From Alopecurus myosuroides (taxonomy: Eukaryota > Streptophyta > Magnoliopsida > Poales > Poaceae): 64,000 nt of DNA. The translations under genes and the position numbers were made by a program. The DNA lies in the NCBI GenBank assembly GCA_028641055.1, contig CM054059.1, positions 109,752,263 through 109,816,262 of the forward strand. Direction: 5' to 3'. Below are positions 1 through 10,368 of this stretch, piece by piece. Below the pieces are notes generated by a model. It saw only the letters and a list, made by a program, of their open reading frames with translations, made no database searches and had not been told where the DNA came from. Numbering within the stretch: position 1 is the first letter of the stretch; every line of letters begins with the position of its first letter.

Positions 1-2885
1 TGTTGAAGGGAAGATGCATGATAAGGCGCACAAGGCCAAGACTATTATTCCATCAAAGAGGATCTTGGAGCTTCTCCATGTTGATCTCTTTGGTGTCGTG
101 CCCGAGGTAAGTCTTGGTGGCAAGAAGTATTGCTTGGTGATTGTCGATGATTATTCAAGATACACTTGGGTTTATTTCTTCAAGTGCAAGAGTGAAACTC
201 AACAAACCATCATCGATTTCTCCAACTAAGTGCAACGTCAATACAATGTGGAAATCTTGGCTATTAGGAGTGATAATGGTTCGGAGTTCAAGAACTACAC
301 TTTGAATGAATTCCTTAGTGAAGAAGGCATTCGTCATCAATACTCCGCCACTTACACTCCTCAACAAAATGGTGTTGCCGAAAGGAAGAATCGCACTCTC
401 TTGGATATGGCAAGGACCATGTTGGCGGAGTACACTTCTCCCCAATATTTATGGGTCGAGGCCATATCCACCGCATGCCACTCCTCCAACCGCCTCTACA
501 TCCGCAAAGGCTTGGACAAGACTCCATATGAGATCCTCACCGGCAACAATCCCAACGTCTCCTACTTCCGTGTATTTGGTTGTAAGTGCTTTTATTTGAT
601 CAAGGGTGTTAGGTTGTCTAAATTTCAATCCAAAACTTTTGAGGGTATATTTGTTGGTTACGGTGCCGAATCCCACACTTATAGAGTCTTTGACAAAGCC
701 TCACGGATTGTCATAGAATCTTGTAGTGTAGTTTTTCGAGGAAAATGATGGCTCCCAAGTGGCGCAATTTCATGTTTCTAATGTAGATGTTGAAATACCT
801 CAAGAAGCCATAGGAAGGATGGGTGTGGGATTTTTCCGCCCCATTTAGGGACACCTTATGGCGACTCGACAAGGACTATGCTCTACTCAAGTGGAGCCCT
901 CCTCTACAATAGAAGAACAAGCCAAGGAGCCAAGTGCTACACCTAACCAAGAACATGATGAAGACCCTCCTCTTATTGACCAAGTTACTACGCAAGATGC
1001 AACCACTCCTATCATTCATGCTAGTCAAGGTCAAGGCCAAGATCAACCATCCTCTTCATCCTCTCCTCCAGTTGAAGCTAGTGTTGAAGATATTATTGTG
1101 ATGATGATGATGATGATGATGATCAAGGCCAAGTTTGTCAAGATGGGACCCAAATGATCAATATGATCAAGTGATTCCTCCGTGCAATAATGCGGAGATC
1201 GAAGCCCGTCGTGCTAGAAGGATAAGAAGAGCTTTGAAGCATATTGATGCCCAAGACAACAAGGTCTTGGAAGATATTCAATCTAGAAGATCCACTAGAA
1301 GGCAATTGGCACATTTTAGTGAGCATCAAGCTCACATATCTATGGTGGAACCAAAGAAAGTGTTTGAAGCTCTTGAGGACTCCGATTGGGTTGAAGCAAT
1401 GCATGATGAGCTCAATAATTTTGAGCGCAGAAAGGTTTGGAGATTGGTTGAGAAGCCCGAAGATTGCCACAATGTTATTGGCACTAAGTGGATATTCAAG
1501 AACAAGCAAGATGAGCATGGCATTGTCATAAGGAACAAGGCAAGATTGGTTTCTCAAGGTTACGCTCAAGTTGAAGGCATTGACTTTGATGAAACCTATG
1601 CACCCTTGGCTCGCCTTGAGTCTATCTATATCCTCCTTGCTTATGCATCTTCGCATAATTTCAAATTGCAACAAATGGATGTTAAAAGTGCTTTCTTGAA
1701 TGGTCCACTAAAAGAGGAGGTATATGTTAAGCAACCTCCGGGGTTCGAGAACCTCAACTTTCCTAACCATGTCTACAAACTCGACAAAGCTCTCTATGGT
1801 CTCAAACAAGCACCACGTGCTTGGTATGAGCACCTTAGAGAATTGTTGGATGACCGTGGTTTCGAAGTTGGGAAGATCGACCCCACTCTCTTCACCAAGA
1901 GAGTAAAGGGAGAGCTTTTCATATGCCAACTCTATGTGGACGATATTATCTTTGGCTCAACTAACCAAGATTTCAATAATGAGTTCTCTAAGCTTATGAC
2001 TGACAGGTTCGAGATGTCTATGATGGGAGAGCTTAAATTCTTCCTTGGTTTTGAGATCAAGCAGTTGGCTCGTGGAACTTTCATTTCTCAAGCCAAGTAT
2101 ACCCAAGACATGATCAAGAGGTTTAACTTCCAAAATGCAAAGATCAAGTCTTCTCCCATGCAAGTCAAGTGCCACCTATCTCGTAACCCAAAGGGTAAAG
2201 ATGTGGACCAAAAGTTGTATCGTTCTATGATTGGTTCTTTGCTTTACCTTTGTGCATCTAGGCCCGATATCGTTTTGAGTGTAGGTGTGTGTGCAAGGTA
2301 TCAAGCGGCTCCTAAGGAAAGCCATTTAATGGCGGTCCATAGGATCTTTCGGTATTTGGTTCATACCCCAAGGTTTTGTTTGTGGTACCCAAAGGGGGCA
2401 CAATTCTCTCTCAAGGGCTACACAGATTCCGATTGGGCGGGTGACCAAGATGATAGAAGTCTACTTCCGGGGCTTGCCAATTTCTTGGTAGGTCTTTGGT
2501 GAGTTGGTCTTCTAAGAAGCAAAATTGCATATCTCTCTCCTCCGCCGAAGCCGAGTATGTAGCCGCCGCAAGTGCTTGCACTCAATTGCTATGGATGAGG
2601 AAAACTCTGAAGGAATATGACGTTCATTTGGATAAGGTGCCTCTTTTGTGTGACAATGAAAGTGCCATCAAGATCGCCTACAACCCCGTGCAACATACAA
2701 GAACGAAGCATATTGAGATTCGCCATCATTTCATACGAGACCATGTGGCAAGAGGGGATATTGCTCTATCTTATGTGCCCACCAAGGACAATCTTGCGGA
2801 TATCTTCACGAAGCCACTCGACGATGCAAGATTCATGTTCTTGAGGAATGAACTAAATGTCATTGATTCTAGGAGTTTGACTTGA
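1..2885 (+). pseudogene. copia pol (integrase, reverse transcriptase, RNase H), broken
   Basis: This is the 3' two thirds of a copia polyprotein. The integrase core shows HVDLFG, IRSDNGSEF and NGVAERKN, the D-D-E catalytic triad. Reverse transcriptase spans about 1330-2200 with [11 protein letters not shown] and the catalytic YVDD at 1933-1944. RNase H covers about 2410-2850, with [17 protein letters not shown] and RTKHIEIRHHFIRDH. Lesions read directly: an in-frame TAA at 227-229 (CAA is expected from context); an extra T near 738 that shifts frame; a TAG at 845-847 in the resumed frame; another shift around the GAT run at 1099-1122, which encodes an acidic stretch; and a missing A near 2458 just before the end of the RT-RNase H linker. 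Termination is at 2883-2885. It cannot make a working polyprotein. Confidence 0.9.
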
Positions 2886-3398
2886 GGGTCTTGCACACCC
2901 CCTATAGATGAAACGTGTTTGGGTTTAGGTGTAGGCATGGACATAGGGGGAGTGTTATCCTAACACATTGGGTTCTCCCTCCCCCCATTATGCCCAAAGA
3001 AAATATTCATTGTTATCTCTCTTTTTCTAATGTTGAATTGTGAGCTTCAATGTCGAGAATTGGCAATGCACCCAAGATATATCTTCGCGGTGGCATACCA
3101 TGATCTCTTACATGGTGGCTTAGGCCACCAACCTCTTCTTTACGAAGAGTTGGATCTTAGTTGGGATTTATTTGATATTTCATTGCATTTCTTGGTGTTT
3201 TCCCTTCTAAGTGTTCTTTCGTAGGAAAATCTCACTCAATTGGTCTTTGTTTGTTTGATTCTTACTTTTGAGAGGGATAAGTACTACTTTCAGTTTGGTG
3301 TTTCTATCCTAAGCCACTCTACCTTAAAACCAACTTCTTCTAGCACATGTGTCGTTCCATTGAAACGAGGAAATTTCGAAACAGTAGGCAGCCAGAAT

Positions 3399-3459
3399 TT
3401 CCGGTCCAGTTTTGGACCGGAATATCCGGTTCAAACTTGAACCGGAATATCCGGTCCGG
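3399..3459. repeat. cluster of CCGGAATATCCGG palindromes (cluster 1)
   Basis: Two complete ACCGGAATATCCGGT palindromes and a flanking half copy are separated by short spacers. The spacer ends are themselves inverted copies (GGTCCA to TGGACC, GGTTCAA to TTGAACC). The whole cluster could therefore fold as a chain of hairpins, or align as inverted repeats with the copies at 3859-3931 and in the LTR. Confidence 0.85.
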
Positions 3460-3858
3460 CGAAAATCACATATCCTGGACAGGGACGGGGAAGGGGCAGT
3501 TCGTTCCCTTTCTTCCCCAACTCCTCTCCTCCACCCCCTCACGCCGCCGCACTGAATCTTGGCCCCCCGGGCCGTTTCCTCCGCGGGATCTTCGAGCTAT
3601 TGCCCAGATCTTGTTCCCCTCGTCCTCGGGAGCGTTTCCATCCAAGTATCTTCGTCCATGGATACCGGTAAAGTTCAATCTCGTTGGATCTTGGTGCTTT
3701 AACCATACCACTCCATGGATTTGTGTTTTTGTTGGCAATGCTTGGTAGAAATTGCTCCCTAGGGTACCCTATGCATGCTAGATACAATAGTCTAGATTCA
3801 CTTGTCACCGATCTAGTTTTGAACTCTAGATTAGGATCGATTTTGTGTTGTTTTCGCA

Positions 3859-3931
3859 GTACCGGAATATCCGGTCCAGGTTTGAACCGGAATATCCGGT
3901 TCAGTTCTGTACCGGAATATCCGGTTGAGTG
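3859..3931. repeat. cluster of CCGGAATATCCGG palindromes (cluster 2)
   Basis: Three ACCGGAATATCCGGT palindromes occur at a spacing of about 26 bp, followed by a partial copy (AGTACCG). The spacers are short and partly inverted (GGTCCAGGTTTGAACC). The cluster sits 180 bp upstream of the 3' ORF. Confidence 0.85.
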
Positions 3932-4107
3932 CAGTACCGTTTGAGAACAGTCCAAAATTGATCCTTGCTAGAATTCTTATTAGATTAATACCTGGAATCT
4001 TTTCTATTGTTTTTATGCATGTTTCATCCATTTCTTGACATATGTGCACTCATCCCCATTGCTTTCCATCTATATTCTTGTTCACATGTGGCTCTGGTGT
4101 TGAGAAG

Positions 4108-5569
4108 ATGAACACTTGCAAGCGCCCCTCCTACAAGGAGACTAGTGATGAGGATCAAGGCGTTAATCACCCTCCAAGGAAATCTGGTGGTACGAAGGTT
4201 GTCTCATCTAAGACCAAGAAGAAGAATACTCGGCCCAACTATAAGTCCGGTATTAGTGTTCCTGAGTACACTGTGATAAGGCAGAAGGATTGGTACAACA
4301 CTCCACGGGATGGTACTTGTGATGATCCTCGTTTCTGGTGTCTGGAGCAGTCATACATCTATGCAGATATCTACTGTGACTTCAGGTTCCCTATCCGTGA
4401 GATGCACCCATGTGAGTTTGTTGTGATGAAGAATAAGGAAGAGTTTGCTGATGTTGCCAGCATTGTTGAGCGGTTTGTTCTGGTGAAGCTGATGGAGACC
4501 CAGTGCCCGTACAACACCGAGCTCGTCACTCAGTTCGTGTCCACTTTGGTTTTCAGCAAGGACTCAGTGTGTATCCTTAAGTGGATGACCCATATCACTC
4601 CTTGTGATATTCCTTTTCACAGACTGGCTCGTCTTCTTGGATACCGTTACAGCACTTATCCTCCGCTGGTAACTGTATGAATGAGGTGGAGAGACCTCGG
4701 AGGGAGAGGTACATGACAGAGTTATATGCTCCAGGATTTACTGTTGGGAAGCTGGAGGGACTTCTTCCTCTCTATGATCAGCTTGTGCGTATCTTCAGAT
4801 CTTTCTTGATGCCGAGTGGAGGTAATAATGATGCTCTCACCAACCCATTGTGCAATCTTCTCTTTTTGGCAAAGCAGTGCATTGAGGATCAGGATCCCAC
4901 TACTTCCTATACTGTGGATGTCATGGACATTATCTATCATGAGTTGTACAATGCTATGATTGGTGGGAACACCATTCCCTATGGTCCTTATATCATGTGC
5001 TGATCAAGGATGTGATGAAGAGTGATTTCTCTGAGCTACCCATGGTGCCTCACAATGTCAAGAAGCTGTACATCAAGAGGAAGAAGGTCGTACCTGCTGC
5101 TCCTGTTCCTCCATTTGAGGGTGGTACCTCTATGGGGGGTGTGGCCTCTTCTAGTGCTCAGCCTTCTTCCACCCCTGGTTCCAACACTCTGCGCCATGTC
5201 AGGAAGCTCTCCTGGTTTCAGCGCAATGTGATGTGCATGAAGGTGGACATCCATAAGGAGCAGTACAAGGCCTACTGCAGAGACACAGCTATGTCCAGTA
5301 CCCAGAGTCAGATTCTTCACCACGTGAGTGGTGTTACTGGTGACCTGCCTGCTCCACTTGTTCCTCAGTCTTACACACAGTGGTCTGCTGGTGATCGCAC
5401 TCCTTGGGAGCGCATTGAGGAGGCTCTCCGTACCACTTCTGCTTCTTCCAGGGTTCCTGTTGATGAGTATGATGAGGATGATGAGGAGACCGATGATGAT
5501 CTGGAGAGGGCGGCTGAGGGAGCTTCTGACGCGTCTGCAGGAGAGTCTTCTGAGCATTCAGATGCTTAG
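4108..5569 (+). pseudogene. extra 3' ORF of SIRE-type element, split over three frames
   Basis: An ORF lies between pol and the 3' LTR, the position of the additional (sometimes called env-like) ORF of SIRE elements. The likely start is the ATG at 4108 (MNTCKRPSYKETSDEDQG), after which a basic stretch leads into a globular section around MHPCEFVVMKNKEEF. The frame stops with TGA at 4678-4680 and continues at 4677 in the next frame (VERPRRERYMTELYAPG). It stops again at about 5001 and continues from 4997 in the third frame to TAG at 5567-5569. Each junction is explained by loss of one base. The C terminus is acidic (DEYDEDDEETDDDLE). I see no signal peptide and no clear membrane segment, so an envelope function is not supported. 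The role is unknown. Confidence 0.75.
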
Positions 5570-6137
5570 ACCTTGTTGGGACGTTAGCACAGTTGTTTCT
5601 CTCCTTTTTGGTGTCTCGATGCCAAAGGGGGAGAAGTAACTTCTAGATTACGGGATTTGCATGGATTTCGGGCACAAGCGTATGCTTTTACCATTTCATG
5701 AGAGCTTGTGTCCATTGAGTTTTATTTTCGTGAACTTTGCTCGTTTCGTTTAAAACTATGTGTTATTGTGTTGTGAGACTACGTTTGGTTATCATGGATG
5801 TTATCATGGATTATCTATATGTTAATGGTTATCTGGATTATCTATCTTATGTGTTGAGGATATTATCTATTGTTGTGCTTGGTTATTCTTGTTATCATCT
5901 TTACGCACAAGGTATATATTTCTATCTTATTCTCAACATATATGTGATATTGTTCTTTGGCATGTTTGCTACTTGTTGGAAATTTCTCCCCGTATATTAT
6001 TGCACTTTTTGCATTTGAGCCAAACAAAAGATATGCATATAGATAGGGGAGATATTTCCATTTTGTTTCAAACATGTTCTCGTTAAGGTTTTATTGCAAA
6101 TCTTAGTATTGTCATCTAACACCAAAAATGGGGAGAT
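5570..6137 (+). other. 3' untranslated region of SIRE element with polypurine tract
   Basis: This AT-rich stretch between the 3' ORF and the LTR has short frames but none that look coding. It ends in the polypurine tract CAAAAATGGGGAGAT (6123-6137), the plus-strand primer site directly abutting the LTR. Confidence 0.75.
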
Positions 6138-6295
6138 TGAAAGTGCATTTCGTTTTCCCGGTGTTTTGTGCGTTAGTTAACAATACTAAGTACATTATTT
6201 ATCGAGGTGTTTAGTGTGCAGGTGTTATATTTAACATCGGCATGGATCACCGAAAAGTTCGGTGAGTTTGGCCTAAGAGTTTTCGGACAGTTGCC

Positions 6296-6681
6296 AACCG
6301 GATTATTGGTACCGGATTATTCCGGAGGAGCCGGATATTCCGGTTAAGAAAGTTTTGGTCCAATTTCTGGACAGAGATGAGCCGTATATTTGGTACCGGA
6401 TTATTCATCTCTGGCCGGATATTCCGGTTGTGGAGTTTTTGCTCGAAAACGGCTAAGGACTGAAGATGGAGCTGACAGAGATGGACCGGATTATTGGTAC
6501 CGGATTATTCCGGAGGAGCCGGAATATCCGGTACGGTTGCCTGCGCAGAACAGAGACAAGCCGGATTATTGGTACCGTATTTTTCAAAGGCAACCGGATA
6601 TTCCGGTTGAAGTCAACAGGATTCGAGCAGATAAGCAAACCAGATATTCCGGTCCAAATTTGGACCGGATATTCCGGTACC
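6296..6681. repeat. LTR-internal array of CCGGATATTCCGG palindromes
   Basis: About ten degenerate copies of CCGGATATTCCGG, CCGGAATATCCGG or CCGGATTATTCCGG lie in 385 bp, several preceded by GATTATTGGTACCGG. The same core occurs in the internal region at 3399 and 3859. The array ends about 40 bp upstream of the LTR TATA box, so it lies in the U3 promoter region. Confidence 0.85.
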
Positions 6682-6717
6682 CCAAATCCTGCAAAACGGC
6701 TAGTTTTGAGGAGGGGG

Positions 6718-6725
6718 TATAAATA
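6718..6725 (+). promoter_or_regulatory. TATA box of SIRE LTR promoter
   Basis: TATAAATA lies in the context GGGGGTATAAATACCCC, at 580 bp into the LTR. This is the usual place for the U3 promoter. A CT-rich leader follows. Confidence 0.7.
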
Positions 6726-7519
6726 CCCCTCCTCTTCCTCCTTGAGCTCTAGTTCTTCCCCTTGGCATTCAATAGCATTTAAGAGCTCACCAAATCCCTC
6801 ATAACTCCCAATCCCTCCACCCAAACTCGAAGATCTTTGGAGGATTGAAGGAGAAGGCCCCGATCTACATCTTCACCGACCCGTTCTTCATTTCCCCCTC
6901 TCTAGCTTGAGGGATCTAGCCTAGGGTTTCCTCTTGTGGAGAACCTAGGCATCTTGCTACTTCTTGGTGATTCAAGATTGTTGGGAGCCCCCAATTTGGT
7001 TGTGGGTGTGTGCCCCAAGTTGTTTGTAAAGGATTCGATTCCCGCCTCAAAGGGGATCAATAGTGGAAGGTGGACTAGGCCTTTGTGGTGGGGTTCATCG
7101 GAGAATAGGGTGAGGCCTTTGTGGCGTTGAGTAGGCCTTCGTGGCAAGCTCACACCCCTCCAACGAGACGTACTCCCTTAACAAGGAGTAACTCGGGATT
7201 ACATCGTGTCTCCGCGTGCTTCACTTTGGTTACCTCGTTCCCTTACTCCCTTTACTTGTGCTTGCATTGCGATTGTTGTTATCCTTGTCATATAGGTAAA
7301 TTCACCGTAGTTGCATTATCTAGAGAATTTACCTTTGTGTCAAGCCTAAACTACAAGAAAAATTAAAATTGGTCGTCGCACCTATTCACCCCCTCTAGGT
7401 GCCCATACTTTACTTTCAGCTGTCAGCTGCATCGGTTTTTCGGCGTCTGTGATGGAGGTACAAAGGAGCGTCATCGATACTACCAGCGCGTACTGCGGAA
7501 GCTGCAAAAGACTACCGAC

Positions 7520-8090
7520 TGTGCTACTAGCCCATGGACGGGGATGCTCTAAGGAATCATGTGGCGTTGCTGCCGCCCATGGCCGGTGGTGCTACCACAA
7601 CTGCAAATGTTTGGCAACGTTTCTACCAGCCGCGGGCAGAAGAGCTACTCTCCGGAGTCGGGATGCCGCATACTTCATGCGGAGTTGCTTCTAGCCGTGG
7701 ACGGCCGTGCTACTCGCCGGAGGCAGGATGCTGCATGAGTCGGGCGGAGGTGCTCCTAGTCGTGGACGCCCGTACTAATCGCCGGAGATGGGATGTTGCA
7801 TATGTTGAGAGGAGGTGCTCCTTGTCGTGGACTCCCGTGCTACCGGTCGGATATGGGATGTTGCATAGTTCGGAAGAGGAACTCCTGGCCATGGACACCC
7901 ATGGTACTCGCCCGAGGCAGGATGCTGCATACGTCGGTAGGAGGTGCTCCTGGCCATGGACTTCCGTGCTACTAGGCGGAGATGGGATGATGCATTGGTC
8001 GGGCAGAGGTACTACTGGCCATGGACGCCCGTTCTCGCCGGAGACGGGATGCTTCATACGTTGGGTGGAGGTGATCCTCGCTCTCGACGC
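7520..8090. repeat. 65-bp tandem repeat array, left block
   Basis: The landmark GGATG(C/T)TGCAT recurs at 7661, 7726, 7791, 7856, 7920, 7985 and 8047, giving a period of 65, 65, 65, 64, 65 and 62 bp. Each unit contains CATGGACGCCCGTGCTACTCGCCGGAG-like sequence. More diverged partial units reach back to about 7520. Units differ by about 15-25 percent by eye, so this is an old minisatellite-like array. The open frame across it is incidental because 65 is not a multiple of three. Confidence 0.85.
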
Positions 8091-8602
8091 CAAATTTTAA
8101 AATAGCGGTCTGTTTCTTTTAGCCTTGGTGATTTCAGAAGCTATGAAAGGATATAGCCGGGCTATAACCATATAGTGCTTTCGCTAAAATATTGAAAAAT
8201 ATTAAAATTTAGACAACATATAATAGTATATATAACATTATTCACGTATGCATACTGTAATAACATAGTCACATAATATGTACGAATAATCGGGGTTTAA
8301 ATAGCAGCTAGTCATGACACAGTTCAATAGTCATGAAACCAAGTCGCCATGGGTCGCACTCGCACCTCACAGTAACAGTTTAACCATCAACGATGCTTCG
8401 TTTGGGCTCCAAATTGGGCGAGTTGATAAATTTTGGGCAAAAAATTTTGGTCCCCTGAATGGGTTATAGCAGGGCTAAGGGGCTAAGTCGGAGCTATATC
8501 CATTTAGCCGAGCTATTAGCGACTATTATCCATTTAGGCTATGAAGGCTCTAGTCGTATCCTCGAGCCTCTCGGAAGCTATAGACGGCTATTTAAAACTT
8601 TG
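8091..8602. mobile_element. hAT-like non-autonomous DNA transposon
   Basis: A 512-bp AT-rich insertion splits one 65-bp repeat unit. The termini are imperfect inverted repeats: CAAATTTTAAAATAGCGGTC at the left, and the reverse complement of the right end reads CAAAGTTTTAAATAGCCGTC. Subterminal GGCTAT/ATAGCC motifs are abundant, a common hAT feature. The flanks are 8-bp near-duplicates, CTCGACGC (8083-8090) and GTCGATGC (8603-8610), identical at six positions, and both map to the same place in the 65-bp unit. No transposase is present. Confidence 0.75.
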
Positions 8603-8880
8603 GTCGATGCCCATGCTACCGGACAGATATGCGATGCTACATAGTCAGGAGGAGGTACTCCTGTCCATGGACACCCGTGCTACTCATCGGAGACAGGATG
8701 CTGCATACGTCGGGAGGAGCTGCACTTGACCATGGACGTCCGTGCTACTCGCCGGAGACGGGATGCTGCATATGTCGGGAGGAGGTGATCCTGGCCGTGG
8801 ACTCCCGTCGGCCCGTTCTACTCGACATCGTTCGAGCCAGGATGTTGCATACGTCTGACGGAAGTGATCCTGGGTGCTGC
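8603..8880. repeat. 65-bp tandem repeat array, right block
   Basis: The array continues after the hAT-like insertion, with unit landmarks at 8631, 8696, 8761 and (after a 14-bp expansion) 8840. The partial unit ending at 8090 plus the partial unit from 8603, minus the 8-bp duplication, adds up to one 64-bp unit. This shows that the two blocks were once continuous. Confidence 0.82.
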
Positions 8881-9090
8881 ATCGGACCATCGCCCGTGGC
8901 TGCTAGAAGACACCACCGTGTCATGCTCTAGGAGTTGTTTATCTATCGTTGAGATCTTTTTTCTCAAAGCGGATGTGTCATTGCCGCTCTGCAGCTACTG
9001 GTGATGGGAAATGAGAACGACATCAAACGATGTGCGCATGTCTATCGAACGATAGAGGAGATGGAGGATCCGGGGGATTGATCCCCCTGA

Positions 9091-10368
9091 GGACGCTCAA
9101 CACGTCCCTTTTCCCATTAACCATGGTTAAGAATAAATTAAGGTTGATGTCAGACCACAATCCTATGATTGTGGATACTCAAGAGGGTTTTACTCCTAAG
9201 AGTAGAGAATCTCGTTTTGAAAAATCTTGGCTCAATCACCCTGAGTTCCTGGCTAGAGTGGACAGAGCTTGGTCCATTCCTGTAAATGCCTTGGATAGCA
9301 TTGGCATTCTCCAGCAAAAACTTCAGAATGTGAAAGATAGCCTAAAAGGATGGGGTCATAATATCAGGGGTGATTCCATCAAGTTGAAGAATGACCTGAG
9401 TAGTGAACTAGAAGACCTCAAAAGTCTTGAAGAGCACGTCACTCTTACTGCTCATCAATGTATTAGGAAGGGGGAGGTCCAATTGCAGCTTCTAATTTTT
9501 TTTGAAGAAGAAAAGTTGTGGTTTCGCAGATCTAGTAAAAATGGTTGCTGCAGGGGGGGTGCTAATAAATCTTTTTCATAAAGTGGCCAATGGTAGAAGG
9601 AGAAGAAACACTATGTAATCACAACCTACTAATTCAAGGCAGTGGAGACCTCTTGTCTCATGCACCAGTTACTACAAGCAGTTGTTTGGCCGAGGGGGAG
9701 GTAATCAAGTCAGTCCGAGCCCTGAGGTTTGGGATACAGGAGAAAAATTATTTGATGAGGATAATATGGAACTTGATATACCTTTTTATGTGGATGAAGT
9801 GAAGGTGGCAATTTACCTTATGGTAAAAAATAAAGCTCCAAGACCTGATGGAATTCCGGTTGAGTTCTATCAGACCCGTTGGCACATCATTAGACCTGAA
9901 CTTATAGATGTTTTCCATGATTGGTTCCATGCAGGGTCAAATTGTCTAGGATTAACTTTGGAATGATTCTTCTTCTTAAAAAAGGACTAGCTGGAGAGTG
10001 TATTCAGAAATGTAGGACAATTTTCCTGTAGCAAGTGATTTACAAAATCATAACTAAGGTTGCAACCCTCAGAGTAGAACCTATCATGGACAAGCTAATT
10101 TCAAAATGTCAAAACTGCTTTCATTAAGGGTAGGAACATCATGGATGGTGTGATGTCTCTACATGATATACTCCATGAATCTAAACGCAAGAAGAAGTAA
10201 GGGGTAGACTTTGAGAAAGCCTATGATAAGATGTATTGGAGTTATTTGCTGAAGTGTGTTGCTCAAAACGGATTTAGTGAGCTTTGGTGTCGACTTGTTA
10301 AGGAAATTCTGGCGGATGGCACTCTTTGTGTCAAGATTAATAACACTAGGGGTAGAGACTTTGCTAGC
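9091..10368 (+). pseudogene. L1-type LINE ORF2, fragment 1 (end of endonuclease, linker, start of RT)
   Basis: Broken frames match a plant L1-like ORF2 protein. The sequence FPLTMVKNKLRLMSDHNPMIV is the tail of the endonuclease domain, and SRESRFEKSWLNHPEF begins the linker. Reverse transcriptase begins with KAPRPDGIPVEFYQTRW (about 9830-9880) and continues through FEKAYDKMYWSYLLKC (about 10212-10260). Frameshifts (near 9570 and 9950, for example) and stops interrupt it. The 5' end of the LINE, including most of the endonuclease, is missing, as usual for 5'-truncated insertions. The fragment ends at the CTAGC duplication, where an LTR element inserted between codons for GRDF and DRGVR. Confidence 0.85.

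Larger units (their letters stand above)
2886..4107 (+). other. noncoding region between pol and 3' ORF of the SIRE element
   Basis: This 1.2-kb stretch has no convincing coding frame. It begins with a purine-rich patch (ACATAGGGGGAG, 2941-2952) that looks like an internal polypurine tract, as expected for SIRE elements. It also carries two clusters of CCGGAATATCCGG palindromes, listed separately. A GC-rich patch at about 3480-3670 contains short spurious frames on both strands. Confidence 0.6.
1..7418 (+). mobile_element. SIRE/Maximus-type Ty1/copia retrotransposon, 3' part
   Basis: The element enters from the left window edge already inside integrase and runs through reverse transcriptase, RNase H, a noncoding stretch, an extra 3' ORF, a polypurine tract and a complete 3' LTR ending at 7418. 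Integrase before reverse transcriptase makes it Ty1/copia. The [11 protein letters not shown] reverse transcriptase signature and an additional ORF between pol and the 3' LTR are characteristic of the SIRE lineage, called Maximus in Triticeae. The gag, 5' LTR and primer site lie outside the window. Stops and frameshifts in both ORFs show that this copy is dead. The family name is inferred from architecture and motifs, not from a database match. Confidence 0.88.
6138..7418 (+). repeat. 3' LTR of SIRE-type element
   Basis: The 1281-bp LTR opens TGAAAGTGCATTTCG right after the polypurine tract and closes with ACTTTCA, so the ends are perfect 7-bp inverted repeats. It carries about ten copies of the CCGGATATTCCGG palindrome in its first half (6296-6681) and a TATA box at 6718. 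The CACCCCCTCTAGGTG segment near the end is typical of Triticeae SIRE LTRs as I remember them. Confidence 0.88.

Noticed and set aside
1099..1122. GAT trinucleotide run as a microsatellite of interest
   Set aside because: It encodes an acidic linker of copia pol in one frame. A short run at a frameshift site, with nothing further to say.
3399..3931. CRISPR-like look of regularly spaced palindromes
   Set aside because: Eukaryotic retrotransposon context, repeats of 13-15 bp with related spacers, no cas genes.
7534..8100. 188-codon open frame on plus strand
   Set aside because: It runs through the 65-bp repeat array. The period is not a multiple of three, so the peptide is not repeated, and it has no domain or start context.
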